9,030 nt of DNA from Desulfobacteraceae bacterium (GCA_022837185.1 JALHJD010000112.1:2557-11586), one strand, 5' to 3'. Positions 1 through 8,288 are shown, numbered from the stretch's first letter. A program made the numbers and translations. Notes: generated from the letters alone by a model not told the origin.

Positions 1-960
1 GGCAGTCAGGGAGCCGCCTCCCTGTTCCGGTCGGAGATGGGTGGAGCGCTCCAGCAGCCTTGAATGGATGTAAAAAATGTCGCCGGGGAATGCTTCGCGT
101 CCGGGCGGCCGCCGCAGGAGCAGGGAAATTTGCCGGTATGCCCGGGCATGACGGGTAATGTCGTCGTAAACAATCAGAACATCACGGCCCTGTTCCATAA
201 AGAATTCCGCAATGGATGTTGCGGCATAGGGGGCAATATACTGCAGGCCCGGGGGATCATTTCCTTCGGCAACCACAACAACGCTGTACGCCAAGGCATT
301 GTGACGCCGCAGGTCGTCAATCACCTTGGCAACGCCGGAACTCCGCTGGCCGATGGCGCAGTACACACAGATGATGTTCTTGTCGTGCTGGTTAATGATG
401 GTGTCGATGGCAACTGCTGTTTTTCCGGTCTGGCGGTCACCCAGGATAAGTTCACGCTGGCCCCGGCCGATGGGGATAAGCGCATCCACCACCTTGATGC
501 CCGTCTGCAGAGGTTTTTCCACCGGGGCCCGATCCATGATCTCCGGCGCCTCCCGCTGTACCGGCATCCGCAGTTCATCCGGCAGCGGTTCTCCGTCGTC
601 CAGCGGGTTGCCCATGGGGTCTACGATTCTGCCCAGCAGTTTCTCGTGCACCGGGACTTCGAGAATCCGGCCTGTCCTGGAAACCTCATCACCCGCGCCC
701 AGGTTTTCGTCGGAGTCCAGCAGGACGATTCCTATCATGTCCGGAAGGATATCGATCACCATCCCGGTCTTATCCTTTCCCAGGAGCACCAGTTCCTCGG
801 ACTGCACCCTGTTCAGCCCTTCGGCCCAGACGATGCCCTGGCTTATCCTGCTGATTCGCCCGACTTCCTCGGCGGTCATGGACGGGGCAAACCCCTCCAG
901 ACGGGCATCTATTCCCGATGCCACCTTTTCAAGGATATTGTCGAGTTCATGCGGACTCAT
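1..960 (-). CDS. atpA: N-type F1 ATPase subunit alpha, C-terminally truncated by window edge
   Basis: Alpha subunit of the F1 head; it forms the alternating hexamer with beta and carries non-catalytic nucleotide sites. The reading frame is open from the ATG at 960 to base 1, giving residues 1-320 of about 500. The P-loop GDRQTGKT is at residues 174-181, preceded by the typical [12 protein letters not shown]. Near the edge lie the alpha signatures [28 protein letters not shown] and GGGSLTA. The arginine-finger region lies outside the window. The start overlaps the end of atpF by 14 nt, and a weak GGGACG stands upstream. An ATG at 950 was rejected because its frame closes after about 13 codons. 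The family is certain; assignment to the N-type rests on operon context. In N-ATPase operons atpG (gamma) normally follows and would lie beyond the left edge. Confidence 0.96.
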   Translation of the reverse strand, partial: MSPHELDNILEKVASGIDARLEGFAPSMTAEEVGRISRISQGIVWAEGLNRVQSEELVLLGKDKTGMVIDILPDMIGIVLLDSDENLGAGDEVSRTGRILEVPVHEKLLGRIVDPMGNPLDDGEPLPDELRMPVQREAPEIMDRAPVEKPLQTGIKVVDALIPIGRGQRELILGDRQTGKTAVAIDTIINQHDKNIICVYCAIGQRSSGVAKVIDDLRRHNALAYSVVVVAEGNDPPGLQYIAPYAATSIAEFFMEQGRDVLIVYDDITRHARAYRQISLLLRRPPGREAFPGDIFYIHSRLLERSTHLRPEQGGGSLTA

Positions 961-1711
961 CTGCGTCCCATGTGGCAAGATGCATACTGCTCAGAATTTT
1001 TTCCTCCATCTCCGCCATGTACCGTGTCAGGCTCCATTCAACCTTTCGGTTGTTTCCCGTCAGCATGATGCCGTAGCCGACCTCCGGAACCACATCAAGG
1101 ACCACCTCTGCATCGGGAAAGAGCTCCGCCGCCGCAGCCTTGATTTCGTTCTGCATCTGTTCGCTTAATACAAAGCCGGATATGACCTGCAGCCGGTCTC
1201 CCATATCGGCATTCCCCTCATTTTTTCGCACCGCTTCGCCAAGTGTATGTCTGAATTTGTCCACAAGACGGGTCTCAAGCTTTTCATCCGCAAGGTCCTG
1301 CAGCGCCTTGGCCGCCGCCCGGAATACCTGGCGGCTCAGGGTAGTTTTCATTTTGCGGATGAAATCATCCTTCTCGCGTTCAAGATTTTCCTGCCAGACA
1401 TTTCGTGCCTTCTCCACTTCCTGCCTTGCTTTTTCCATGGCTTCGTCACGCCATTGTTTTATTTCCGCCCTGGCCTCCGCCTGCATCTTTTTCCTGTTGT
1501 CTTCCAGCTCACGATGCTTCTCTGCCAGAACCCGAGCCTCCGCTTCGGCTTTTTTTCGGGCCTCAGCCGCTTCCTGCAGCCGCCCGGCGATTTTCTGCTC
1601 CCGTTCATCCATGGCCCGGAGAATGGGTTTGTACAGAAAACGTTTCAGCAGATAAATGAGGAGGAGAAAGTTGACGATCTGGGCGCCAACGGTAAACCAG
1701 TCAATGAGCAC
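947..1711 (-). CDS. atpF: N-ATPase b subunit with delta-like C-terminal domain
   Basis: Peripheral-stalk subunit joining the membrane a subunit to the F1 head. The product is 254 aa, well over the roughly 155-170 aa of ordinary bacterial b subunits. Residues 1-30 hold one N-terminal membrane helix ([19 protein letters not shown]). Residues 35-165 form a long charged Glu/Lys/Ala-rich coiled coil, the stator rod. Residues 173-242 ([18 protein letters not shown], then [20 protein letters not shown]) resemble the C-terminal part of F1 delta, which usually shows a 'v.s..pLs..q' segment, a GGi turn and an 'iDgSl' strand. No delta gene is seen in this operon, so the fused tail may replace it (inference). 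The start is GTG at 1711, set by an AGGAGG seven bases upstream. The gene begins 3 nt after the atpE stop. Confidence 0.93.
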   Translation of the reverse strand: MLIDWFTVGAQIVNFLLLIYLLKRFLYKPILRAMDEREQKIAGRLQEAAEARKKAEAEARVLAEKHRELEDNRKKMQAEARAEIKQWRDEAMEKARQEVEKARNVWQENLEREKDDFIRKMKTTLSRQVFRAAAKALQDLADEKLETRLVDKFRHTLGEAVRKNEGNADMGDRLQVISGFVLSEQMQNEIKAAAAELFPDAEVVLDVVPEVGYGIMLTGNNRKVEWSLTRYMAEMEEKILSSMHLATWDADESA

Positions 1712-1714
1712 GGC

Positions 1715-1993
1715 TCAACCTCCTGCCCGGGACAGAAAATAATTCCAGAAGGGGTTGGCGAAAATAAGGATCATCGAGACAACAAAACAATATATAGCGG
1801 TCGATTCGACCATTGCCAGTCCGACAAACAGCGTCCGGGTGATGGTATTTGTTTCGTCCGGCTGCTGGGCTATTGAGCTCAGGGCCTGCGCCAGGGCGCG
1901 GCCTTCACCGAGTGCCGGCCCGATGGCGCCGATACCGATGGTTATCCCCGCGGTAAATATGGAAGCCACTGCCACCAAGGTCAGATTATCCAT
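1715..1993 (-). CDS. atpE: N-ATPase c subunit (rotor ring proteolipid)
   Basis: Proteolipid that multimerises into the c-ring and carries the coupling ion across the membrane. The 92 residues form a hairpin: helix 1 about 5-40, a polar loop with the family motif A(R/Q)QP at 42-45, and helix 2 about 52-82. Helix 2 has the VESTAIY signature, with the ion-binding carboxylate E63 and ligand-type residues S64, T65 and Y68 as in Na+-dependent rotors such as Ilyobacter. Helix 1 carries a second carboxylate, E30 (GEG), where Ilyobacter has Gln. This double carboxylate is typical of N-ATPase c subunits. The ion used cannot be settled by sequence: N-ATPases were proposed to pump Na+, but I recall a Burkholderia N-type ring being interpreted as proton-coupled. 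The start ATG follows AGGAG at a good distance. A 137-nt spacer with a hairpin precedes the gene. Confidence 0.96.
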   Translation of the reverse strand: MDNLTLVAVASIFTAGITIGIGAIGPALGEGRALAQALSSIAQQPDETNTITRTLFVGLAMVESTAIYCFVVSMILIFANPFWNYFLSRAGG

Positions 1994-2130
1994 GGTCGTC
2001 TCCTTTGCATCTTTTTCCTCATCTCTTCCCTGCGGGAAGTTTTTTCCTGTTTCTTGATTTACGGCTCTCAGGATCTTGTCAAATCACTGACGCAACCCTT
2101 GCCGAGCACCGAACACATACCGTTCATGCC
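1994..2130 (-). other. 137-nt untranslated spacer upstream of atpE
   Basis: This is one of only two long gaps in an otherwise tightly packed operon. It holds the hairpin at 2025-2039 and the atpE Shine-Dalgarno AGGAG. A 19-codon mini-ORF (ATG at 2127 to a stop near 2068) has a poor ribosome site and no recognisable product. In E. coli the region upstream of atpE is a translational enhancer that raises c-subunit synthesis. A similar role here, where many c copies per complex are needed, is inference. Confidence 0.5.
2025..2045 (+). terminator. Hairpin plus T-run in the atpB-atpE spacer, antisense to the operon
   Basis: Read on the plus strand, CTTCCC-TGC-GGGAAG (2025-2039) is a perfect 6-bp stem with a 3-nt loop, followed directly by six T residues (2040-2045). 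This has the form of an intrinsic terminator pointing against the ATPase operon. On the operon mRNA the same bases form a hairpin preceded by an A-run, so it would not stop the operon but could shape RNA processing or atpE translation. The stem is short, so strength is uncertain. Confidence 0.4.
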
Positions 2131-2823
2131 TCACTCTTCCTTTGATTTATGCCCTTTGACCTGGACCTCAAGGCCGGCGCCGATGTACACGGCGGCCAGA
2201 ATGACAAAAATATAGGCCTGGACCATGCCGGTAAGCAGCCCGAGAAGATTCATGACCACCGGAAAAATGAGCGGCGAGATGGCGAGAAGAATGGCCACGA
2301 TCATGGTGCCGCTCATGACATTGCCGAAAAGCCGCACAGCCAGGGCCAGGGTCCGGCTGATTTCCCCCGTTATGTTGAACGGCAGCATCAGCGGCGTCGG
2401 CCGGATATAATTTTTCAGGTAGCCGAGTATGCCGTTGTCCGCGATGCCGTATGCAGGCACCGCGATAAAAACACAGATTGCCAGTCCCGTTGTGGTGGAC
2501 AGCGATCCTGTGGGCGGCTGAAAACCGGGAACAACGCTGAGCAGGTTTGAAACACCGATGAACAGGAAAAGGGTGCCGAGAAAAGGCAGGAATCGGTTCG
2601 GCGGCTGGCGCGTGACATCGCGGATCTGACCGTTGATCAGCACCACTATTGATTCAAGGAGATTCTGCCACCGCGGCAGTTGTTCTCCGGTGTGGAGCTT
2701 TCTGGTGACCAGGCGGCTGCCGAACACCAGCAGGATCATGACCAGCCAGGTAAAGAGAATGGTGGCGTTCAGCTTGATCGATTCCGTCTGCCAGATGATG
2801 ATGGAATCCGGACTAATTCGCAT
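2131..2823 (-). CDS. atpB: N-ATPase a subunit (Fo ion channel)
   Basis: Membrane subunit a forms the two half-channels that pass ions to the c-ring. The protein is 230 aa with about five or six hydrophobic helices. The essential arginine is R164 in the RLFGN motif (SRTLALAVRLFGNVMSG), equivalent to E. coli aR210. Q202 in VQAYIFVILAAVYI matches the conserved last-helix glutamine. At about 230 residues it is shorter than many H+-ATPase a subunits (about 270) but normal for N-ATPases. The start ATG at 2823 overlaps the end of atpR by 11 nt and has GGGAGG just upstream. The product ends in a short charged tail (KGHKSKEE), followed by a 137-nt gap to atpE. Confidence 0.95.
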   Translation of the reverse strand: MRISPDSIIIWQTESIKLNATILFTWLVMILLVFGSRLVTRKLHTGEQLPRWQNLLESIVVLINGQIRDVTRQPPNRFLPFLGTLFLFIGVSNLLSVVPGFQPPTGSLSTTTGLAICVFIAVPAYGIADNGILGYLKNYIRPTPLMLPFNITGEISRTLALAVRLFGNVMSGTMIVAILLAISPLIFPVVMNLLGLLTGMVQAYIFVILAAVYIGAGLEVQVKGHKSKEE

Positions 2824-3103
2824 GCATCCTCCCGCGCTCCGGCCTGCCGAACAGCCCCGTGATCAGAAAACGGAACAGGAAAAAGAAGAGCAGCATGACG
2901 CCGAACATGACCGGCCCCTGCCTTAGAATCAGCAGGAAGCAGAAAAGTACCGCCGTAGACCTGCAGACAAAGCTCAGCAGAAGGAGACGGCCGGGATGGG
3001 CAGCCTTGTGCACCCGGCGGACGGTAAGCCACAGACCGCCGAAATAAAACAACCCCAAAACCATACCCCATACCGCCCCCAGGGCAAAAGCCTGACTACT
3101 CAT
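2813..3103 (-). CDS. atpR: N-ATPase accessory membrane protein AtpR
   Basis: AtpR is a small membrane protein found only in N-ATPase operons. Its job is unproven; roles in c-ring assembly or in pairing with c-subunit carboxylates have been suggested. The product is 96 aa with three hydrophobic segments at about 5-26, 40-60 and 63-85. Arginines lie inside or at the ends of the second and third (R48 and R78), as expected if they face acidic residues of other Fo subunits. I chose the ATG at 3103 over an in-frame ATG at 3133 because GGGAG lies seven bases upstream and the overlap with atpQ is then only 8 nt. The longer form would add ten hydrophilic residues. Identification rests on position, size and topology more than on a sharp motif. 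Confidence 0.85.
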   Translation of the reverse strand: MSSQAFALGAVWGMVLGLFYFGGLWLTVRRVHKAAHPGRLLLLSFVCRSTAVLFCFLLILRQGPVMFGVMLLFFFLFRFLITGLFGRPERGRMHAN

Positions 3104-3416
3104 GATTATTCTCCCTTTCCCGGGTGATGGCATTGCGCTCCTTCTGCACCCAGTACCAGGCGTTCAAACAGCCAAGTATCAGGCCGATGAAGAGCAGCAT
3201 CAGTGTCCAGGAATACTTTGACGGCCAGCGGAGATCGATCCACACGCCGATAAAGGCGGCGACCACTGTGGGAATGGCAACCGCCCAGCCCACCATGCCG
3301 AACATGCCCAGCCCGAACCAGACGGTTTTGTCACCTTCCCTGCGGGAGCGGACCTTGCGCTTCTCGCGCTTGCTTACCTCATCGGTAAATTTTTTATCTC
3401 CGTTTTTGTTTTCCAC
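3096..3416 (-). CDS. atpQ: N-ATPase accessory membrane protein AtpQ (AtpI-like)
   Basis: AtpQ is a 106-aa two-helix membrane protein related to AtpI, the 'ATP synthase gene 1' family thought to help c-ring assembly or divalent cation entry. It has a strongly basic N-terminus (residues 13-30, KREKRKVRSRREGDK), helix 1 at about 33-58, a short loop with DLRWPSKYSW, helix 2 at about 69-90, and a charged tail. The WxxDxxxPSxxSW loop and the GLxLGxxNAWYWV end of helix 2 fit the family. The start is a GTG at 3416, with AGGA about 13 bases upstream, 17 nt after the atpC stop. The 3' end overlaps atpR by 8 nt. Its presence between atpC and atpR is a main reason to call this an N-ATPase rather than an ordinary F-ATPase operon. 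Confidence 0.88.
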   Translation of the reverse strand: MENKNGDKKFTDEVSKREKRKVRSRREGDKTVWFGLGMFGMVGWAVAIPTVVAAFIGVWIDLRWPSKYSWTLMLLFIGLILGCLNAWYWVQKERNAITRERENNHE

Positions 3417-3433
3417 CGTTCCCGGGTCCTGTT

Positions 3434-3817
3434 TTACCTGCCGCTGATCTCAAGAAACCGCTTGTAAAAACCTATTTCCAACCGTGCCGATGCCGACCTG
3501 CCCGCCTTTTCCCGTTCAATGAAATCCTCCTGCATTTTCCGCACCACCTCCTCAAGCTCGCCAAGCTCTCCCGGAACGGCATGCCGGGCAGCCACCCCCA
3601 CTTCATCCTGTTGTTTGATGAGTATGCCTCCGTCAACAGCCAGAAAATGCTCGGAGTCATCCATGTCAACATACATCAGGACTCCGGGAATCAGGGCGGT
3701 TACAAAGTCAATGTGGCGGGGCTTCAGGCAGAACTCCCCGTCAGGGCTTTCAGCCGTGACCTGCCGGATCTCTTCGTCCAGCAGGACACCTGTGGGAAGA
3801 AGTATTTTAAGGCGCAT
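3434..3817 (-). CDS. atpC: N-ATPase F1 epsilon subunit
   Basis: The epsilon subunit belongs to the central stalk and can inhibit ATP hydrolysis. The product is 127 aa. Residues 1-82 form the beta-sandwich: LKILLPTGVLLDEEIRQVTAESPDGEFCLKPRH contains the typical 'P.G......v..v.a.s.dGefgilp.H' pattern, followed by VTALIPGVLMY and FLAVDGGILI. Residues 84-127 are the two-helix C-terminal part (ELGELEEVVRKMQEDFIEREK). No Shine-Dalgarno is visible before the ATG at 3817, so translation may depend on coupling to something upstream. Normally atpC sits directly after atpD; here 187 nt intervene. The gene ends 17 nt before atpQ. Confidence 0.93.
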   Translation of the reverse strand: MRLKILLPTGVLLDEEIRQVTAESPDGEFCLKPRHIDFVTALIPGVLMYVDMDDSEHFLAVDGGILIKQQDEVGVAARHAVPGELGELEEVVRKMQEDFIEREKAGRSASARLEIGFYKRFLEISGR

Positions 3818-3832
3818 TGGAAGTCATACCGA

Positions 3833-5405
<1,573 letters not shown>

Positions 5406-5503
5406 CTAGCACTTTTCATCTGGTTGTCGACGGCCAGGCTGCCGATGCCTGCCGGCGGGACACACTCTTTGATTGCGTGCCCGCGGAAATGTGATTTTCT
5501 GTT

Positions 5504-5532
5504 ATTGTCGAATGAACCGGAAATATTGTCAA
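5504..5532 (-). promoter_or_regulatory. Candidate sigma70 promoter for the N-ATPase operon
   Basis: On the minus strand a perfect -35 box TTGACA (5532-5527) is followed after exactly 17 bases by GACAAT (5509-5504), which matches four of six -10 positions. Transcription would start near 5497, leaving a leader of about 95 nt before atpD. Confidence 0.45.
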
Positions 5533-5566
5533 GAGCAACTGGAGGGAAAGGAAGCTCCCGACAACC

Positions 5567-5598
5567 ATTATACAAATATTGATCGTTGCTGAAGTCAA
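5567..5598 (-). promoter_or_regulatory. Second candidate promoter upstream of atpD
   Basis: A perfect TATAAT (5572-5567) lies on the minus strand, preceded by TTGACT (5598-5593). The 20-base spacer is longer than the usual 16-18, so this is weaker as a pair than the site at 5504-5532. It may act through another -35 or not at all. Confidence 0.25.
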
Positions 5599-6060
5599 AG
5601 GAGGCCGGCATTCCTTTGTTAAAAACATCGGCAAAAAAACACATGGTAGAAGTTGGGTGGGCATCGAGAAATTCGCGCCGAGGATTGCGGGGAAGGTAAA
5701 AATTTTTTGGGCGAGAAATGTAACCAATGGGGAAAATATCCGTTTAATATAATTAAGGTTTTGTGTAATAAGTTATCGTTACTACGTATGTTTTGCAACG
5801 TTGTCGCGAAAAGGATACTTGAGTCGCCATCTGCTTCCCTGTCCGGTGGATGATTCACTTCCCGAAAATGTGCCTCTTCTGAAACTGCTCAATTTTATTA
5901 TAGGAAAACAGAAAGTCGACCCATCTGGATATTCGATGGCATTTTTCGTCCGCGTGACTTTCTTTCGCCTTGACTGCCACAGTGTTGTGTTTTAACAAAA
6001 AGAACTATTTTTCACTGTCGCAAAACCAGTCTATCGAAATTCCCATCTATACCCCGTACC

Positions 6061-6222
6061 TCAGGCAGTTTTCTTCACCCCTGTTGCCGTAAACCGACAA
6101 GTTGCTGTTGTTGCGGCTGTTGTTTCAAGGAGCAATGATCGAATTCCCCCGGTTGGAGCAAGGGCGTCTGAGTCTTGGGCTACGATTTTAACATATTGGA
6201 ACAACATTGTTTTTTTCCTCAT
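6061..6222 (-). CDS. Doubtful 53-aa ORF, unrecognised
   Basis: A minus-strand ATG at 6222 opens a 53-aa frame, MRKKTMLFQYVKIVAQDSD followed by an Ala/Thr-rich end (TTAATTATCRFTATGVKKTA). The basic start is not followed by a membrane segment, and no ribosome site of normal strength is visible. The Thr/Ala richness comes from repeated GCA/ACA codons. It could be a small gene, the end of a decayed one, or chance. I do not recognise it. Confidence 0.15.
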   Translation of the reverse strand: MRKKTMLFQYVKIVAQDSDALAPTGGIRSLLLETTAATTATCRFTATGVKKTA

Positions 6223-6277
6223 TAAGCGATTCGTCCGGTTCAAAGGGGAGGGCAGTATCAGGCTCGGGATGATGAAC

Positions 6278-6293
6278 TGGCATCCTTTTCGCT
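6278..6293 (+). promoter_or_regulatory. Weak sigma54-like -24/-12 candidate
   Basis: TGGCAT at 6278-6283 and TCGCT at 6289-6293 keep the GG-N10-GC spacing of sigma54 promoters but mismatch the TGGCAC/TTGC consensus at three places. It would place a start near 6304, about 66 nt before the gene at 6370. Such matches are common by chance. Confidence 0.2.
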
Positions 6294-6325
6294 TTAAGAG
6301 GGCAAGTGGCTGGCGCACATAGAAC

Positions 6326-6339
6326 GCAATCCGGATTGC
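6326..6339 (+). promoter_or_regulatory. Perfect 14-bp palindrome in the leader of the 6370 gene
   Basis: GCAATCCGGATTGC is an exact inverted repeat without a spacer, ending 15 bases before the Shine-Dalgarno. An 8-bp palindrome AAAATTTT follows at 6343-6350. A dimeric regulator could bind here, or the RNA could fold near the ribosome site. No regulator is encoded in the window. Confidence 0.35.
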
Positions 6340-6369
6340 CAGAAAATTTTCCTGAAGGAGGAATTGACA

Positions 6370-6663
6370 ATGAAAAAAATGTACGCAACCGGTTTGTTTG
6401 CACTGATGTTGACTTTAACCGTTCCAGGTCTGGGCCTGGCGCAAAACGGCCATGGCGCGGGAGACGGCACCGGCCCCTACGACGAATGCATCGGGCCGTG
6501 GGGTTCCGGGATCGGTGACGGCACCTGCCAGGATGGAGTGATCGAGAGCAGTGCGGTGCTTCTGTCAATCAACGGCCATGGCGCGGGAGACGGCACCGGC
6601 CCCTATGATGAATGCAGCGGGCCGTGGGGCTCCGGGGATGGGGACGGCACCTGCCAGGGGTGA
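6370..6663 (+). CDS. Small exported Gly/Asp-rich protein with an internal duplication
   Basis: The 97-aa product is of unknown function. Residues 1-25 form a signal peptide (MKKMYATGLF, hydrophobic core, then GLGLA before Q25/N26). The mature part is two near-identical units, residues 26-54 and 68-96, each beginning NGHGAGDGTGPYDEC and ending GPWGSG..GDGTCQ, joined by a 13-residue linker. Each unit has two cysteines (C40, C53; C82, C95), which could form disulfides or bind metal once exported. The Asp/Gly-rich loops recall calcium-binding loops, but no standard EF-hand or RTX nonapeptide is present. GDGTGP-type short exported proteins occur in Desulfobacterota and some other proteobacteria, as I recall. 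The start is ATG 6370, eight bases after AAGGAGG, an excellent site; a TTG two codons earlier is not needed. The gene stands alone and converges with the reductase gene at 6925. Confidence 0.8.
   Translation: MKKMYATGLFALMLTLTVPGLGLAQNGHGAGDGTGPYDECIGPWGSGIGDGTCQDGVIESSAVLLSINGHGAGDGTGPYDECSGPWGSGDGDGTCQG
6445..6532 (+). repeat. Direct repeat, copy 1 (coding)
   Basis: This 88-bp stretch recurs 126 bp downstream with about eight differences. The first 35 bases of the two copies are identical. Several differences are silent (tac/tat, gac/gat, ggt/ggc), so the pair looks like a fairly recent in-frame duplication. Confidence 0.9.
6571..6658 (+). repeat. Direct repeat, copy 2 (coding)
   Basis: Second copy of the unit at 6445. 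It reaches almost to the stop codon, so the duplication makes up the C-terminal third of the protein. Confidence 0.9.
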
Positions 6664-6791
6664 TTGGGGCTGTTCCATCTGGCAAGCCTGATCCGCCGAG
6701 GACAATTGGCGTGACCGGAGATCCGGCGCAACGATCTTCTGGATCTGTTGGATCGGCCGGAAGCAGCGGCTCGGCTGGATAAGGCAAATCG

Positions 6792-6827
6792 CAAGGGGAG
6801 GGCTGGTGTCGGCACCTCCCCTTGTTT
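6792..6827 (+). terminator. Rho-independent terminator-like hairpin after the exported-protein gene
   Basis: CAAGGGGAGG (6792-6801) pairs perfectly with CCTCCCCTTG (6815-6824) across a 13-nt loop, followed by a short TTT. It lies 128 nt after the stop at 6663. The T-run is short, so efficiency is uncertain. On the other strand no T-run follows, so it serves the plus-strand gene better than the convergent one. Confidence 0.55.
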
Positions 6828-6862
6828 ATGTGTGAACCCGGGCATGAGTGTGCGATTGGGCC

Positions 6863-6898
6863 GGTTCACCCTCCTGGGGTACGGGCAGGGCCTGAACC
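6863..6898 (-). terminator. Weak hairpin downstream of the reductase gene
   Basis: GGTTCA (6863-6868) and TGAACC (6893-6898) are inverted repeats around a GC-rich loop, 27 nt beyond the stop of the minus-strand reductase gene. There is no T-run, so it may only mark the 3' end of the mRNA. Confidence 0.2.
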
Positions 6899-6924
6899 GC
6901 CGGCCGGAGAGCATTGCCCCGGGG

Positions 6925-7563
6925 TCAACTCCTTGAAGTAAATGCAGTGTCTGCTCCCGGCTTCCAGGCATCCTGCCGCAAGGCGGTCCGGCAGAGTCCT
7001 TTTGCCTCTTCGATCCAGGCAAGCCGCTGTTCCATGGTGCTGGTAACGACTACGGAAAACATCCGGCGATAAAACCTCCTGACCCCGCACAGATCAAAGA
7101 TGCATTGCCGCCAGAGGGCGTCCAGGGGATCGCCGAAGGCTGCCTGTTCCCTGGCGGCGGGCGTGTTCGACGTGTTGATGACCACTGCCGCGGAGGCCCT
7201 GAGCAGGCCCGCCGGGATTCCTTCGCCGCCATCGCCCTCTTCGAACCGGTAGGCGACGCCGGGACGGAATACCCTGTCGACCCAGCCCTTGAGGATGGCC
7301 GGCGGCTGCCCCCACCAGTTGGGATGGACGATGATGATGCCGTCCGCCCGGGAGATCTCCCGGCAATGGGACGCAATCGTCTGACTGATTGTACCGGATT
7401 TGGGGATTTCCCCGGCAGTCAGCAGCGGATCAAAGCCTTCCCCGTAGAGATCATGGAAAATGATGTCGTGGCCGGCGGCCGCGAGGTCGTCCCTGACCGA
7501 GTGGGCAATGGCATGATTGAGGCTGCCGGGGTCAGGGTGTCCGAGAATGATCAGTATGTTCAT
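6925..7563 (-). CDS. Flavodoxin-fold NAD(P)H oxidoreductase (quinone reductase-like)
   Basis: A 212-aa soluble protein of the flavodoxin-like NAD(P)H dehydrogenase (quinone) family (PF02525 type, with KefF, MdaB and NQO relatives). These enzymes use FMN or FAD to pass two electrons from NAD(P)H to quinones or other acceptors. The N-terminal MNILIILGHPDPGSLNHAI (1-19) is the flavin phosphate loop after strand 1. PNWWGQPPAILKGWVDRV (81-98) and GVAYRF (102-107) are the central family signature. NTSNTP (130-135) follows strand 4. Length is typical. The start is ATG 7563 with GGAG eight bases upstream; an upstream in-frame start at 7620 would add 19 residues before the flavin strand and was rejected. 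The gene follows the PP-loop ligase gene by 53 nt on the same strand, suggesting co-transcription. The physiological acceptor cannot be told. Confidence 0.88.
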   Translation of the reverse strand: MNILIILGHPDPGSLNHAIAHSVRDDLAAAGHDIIFHDLYGEGFDPLLTAGEIPKSGTISQTIASHCREISRADGIIIVHPNWWGQPPAILKGWVDRVFRPGVAYRFEEGDGGEGIPAGLLRASAAVVINTSNTPAAREQAAFGDPLDALWRQCIFDLCGVRRFYRRMFSVVVTSTMEQRLAWIEEAKGLCRTALRQDAWKPGADTAFTSRS

Positions 7564-7616
7564 GGTTTCGCTCCAGTGACCAACAGGCATAATCCCCTCG
7601 ATTCTGCCGCGGGAGT

Positions 7617-8288
7617 TCATTCGACCAGCGGAATAATGTCCGCATAGGCAAACCCGTTCCGTTCGACGACCTCGCCGACTTCGACCGGTATGCCCCTGGC
7701 GAACATGGGGCCGTTGACAACGATGGTGTGGATCTCGCCGTTCTCGCCGGTGGGATCAATTTCCGCCGGCAGTTCCTGCAGCAGTTCGCGTGTCCACTGC
7801 CGGCCCGCAAGGCCGACTGGCAGCTTCTTGAGGTCAACGCTGCTGATATATGCTTCCAGGCCCATGGAGAGCATCATTTCGATCAGCTCCATGGCGGGAA
7901 GCCGCCACAGCGGAAAGAGCGGCTCGATTTCCGTGTCCTGCATCTGCTTTTCACGGTAACGGCGTACCTCCTCAAGAAACAGGTCGCCAAAGGCGATGCA
8001 CTGGATTCCCCGGGCCGCGGCATCTGCGGCAAACCTGCCCATGATTGCATCGCACTGCTCGTTGGTGCAGGGGTCGGGCAGGCTGATCGTCTCCAGCGGC
8101 AGGCCTGCCGCCTCGGCCTGGAGGTACAGCAGCTCCACCCTGGTGGCATGCATGGAGACGCGGTTGTACCGCTCGTTCAATACGGTGAACAGCCCGGCTA
8201 TTTCGATCCGGGGATCCCGGCGCAGAACATGCAGGGTCCAGGCACTGTCCTTGCCGGTGCTCCAGCTCAAGAGCGTTTTCCTTTTCAT
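7617..8288 (-). CDS. Dph6/MJ0570-type PP-loop ATP-binding protein (diphthine-ammonia ligase-like)
   Basis: A 223-aa member of the ATP-binding family that includes archaeal and eukaryotic Dph6 (diphthine-ammonia ligase, PF01902 type). The PP-loop SWSTGKDSAW at residues 8-17 binds the ATP pyrophosphate. Family blocks follow: N38-R40 with SMHATR (45-50), LPDPCTNEQC (70-79), FGDLFLEEVRRYRE (100-113) and GENGEIHT (181-188). Dph6 adenylates and amidates diphthine on EF2. Bacteria make no diphthamide, so the substrate here must differ and is unknown; an ATP-dependent amidation or ligation is the best guess. I chose ATG 8288 because the conserved domain starts at once; an open frame reaching to 8564 would add about 92 residues without family similarity. 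A candidate promoter lies at 8411-8440. The flavin reductase gene follows. Confidence 0.88.
   Translation of the reverse strand: MKRKTLLSWSTGKDSAWTLHVLRRDPRIEIAGLFTVLNERYNRVSMHATRVELLYLQAEAAGLPLETISLPDPCTNEQCDAIMGRFAADAAARGIQCIAFGDLFLEEVRRYREKQMQDTEIEPLFPLWRLPAMELIEMMLSMGLEAYISSVDLKKLPVGLAGRQWTRELLQELPAEIDPTGENGEIHTIVVNGPMFARGIPVEVGEVVERNGFAYADIIPLVE

Noticed and set aside
64..1168. Long plus-strand open frames opposite atpA (334 and 280 codons)
   Set aside because: They are antisense to a clearly conserved alpha subunit, have no domain, and arise from GC-rich codon structure.
1140..1876. Ser- and Phe-rich plus-strand frames opposite atpF
   Set aside because: The composition is the antisense reading of a Glu/Lys/Ala coiled coil; atpF is certain.
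6188..6568. Minus-strand Arg/Pro-rich frame opposite the exported-protein gene
   Set aside because: The opposite strand has a signal peptide, a strong ribosome site and a conserved duplication; this frame has none of these.
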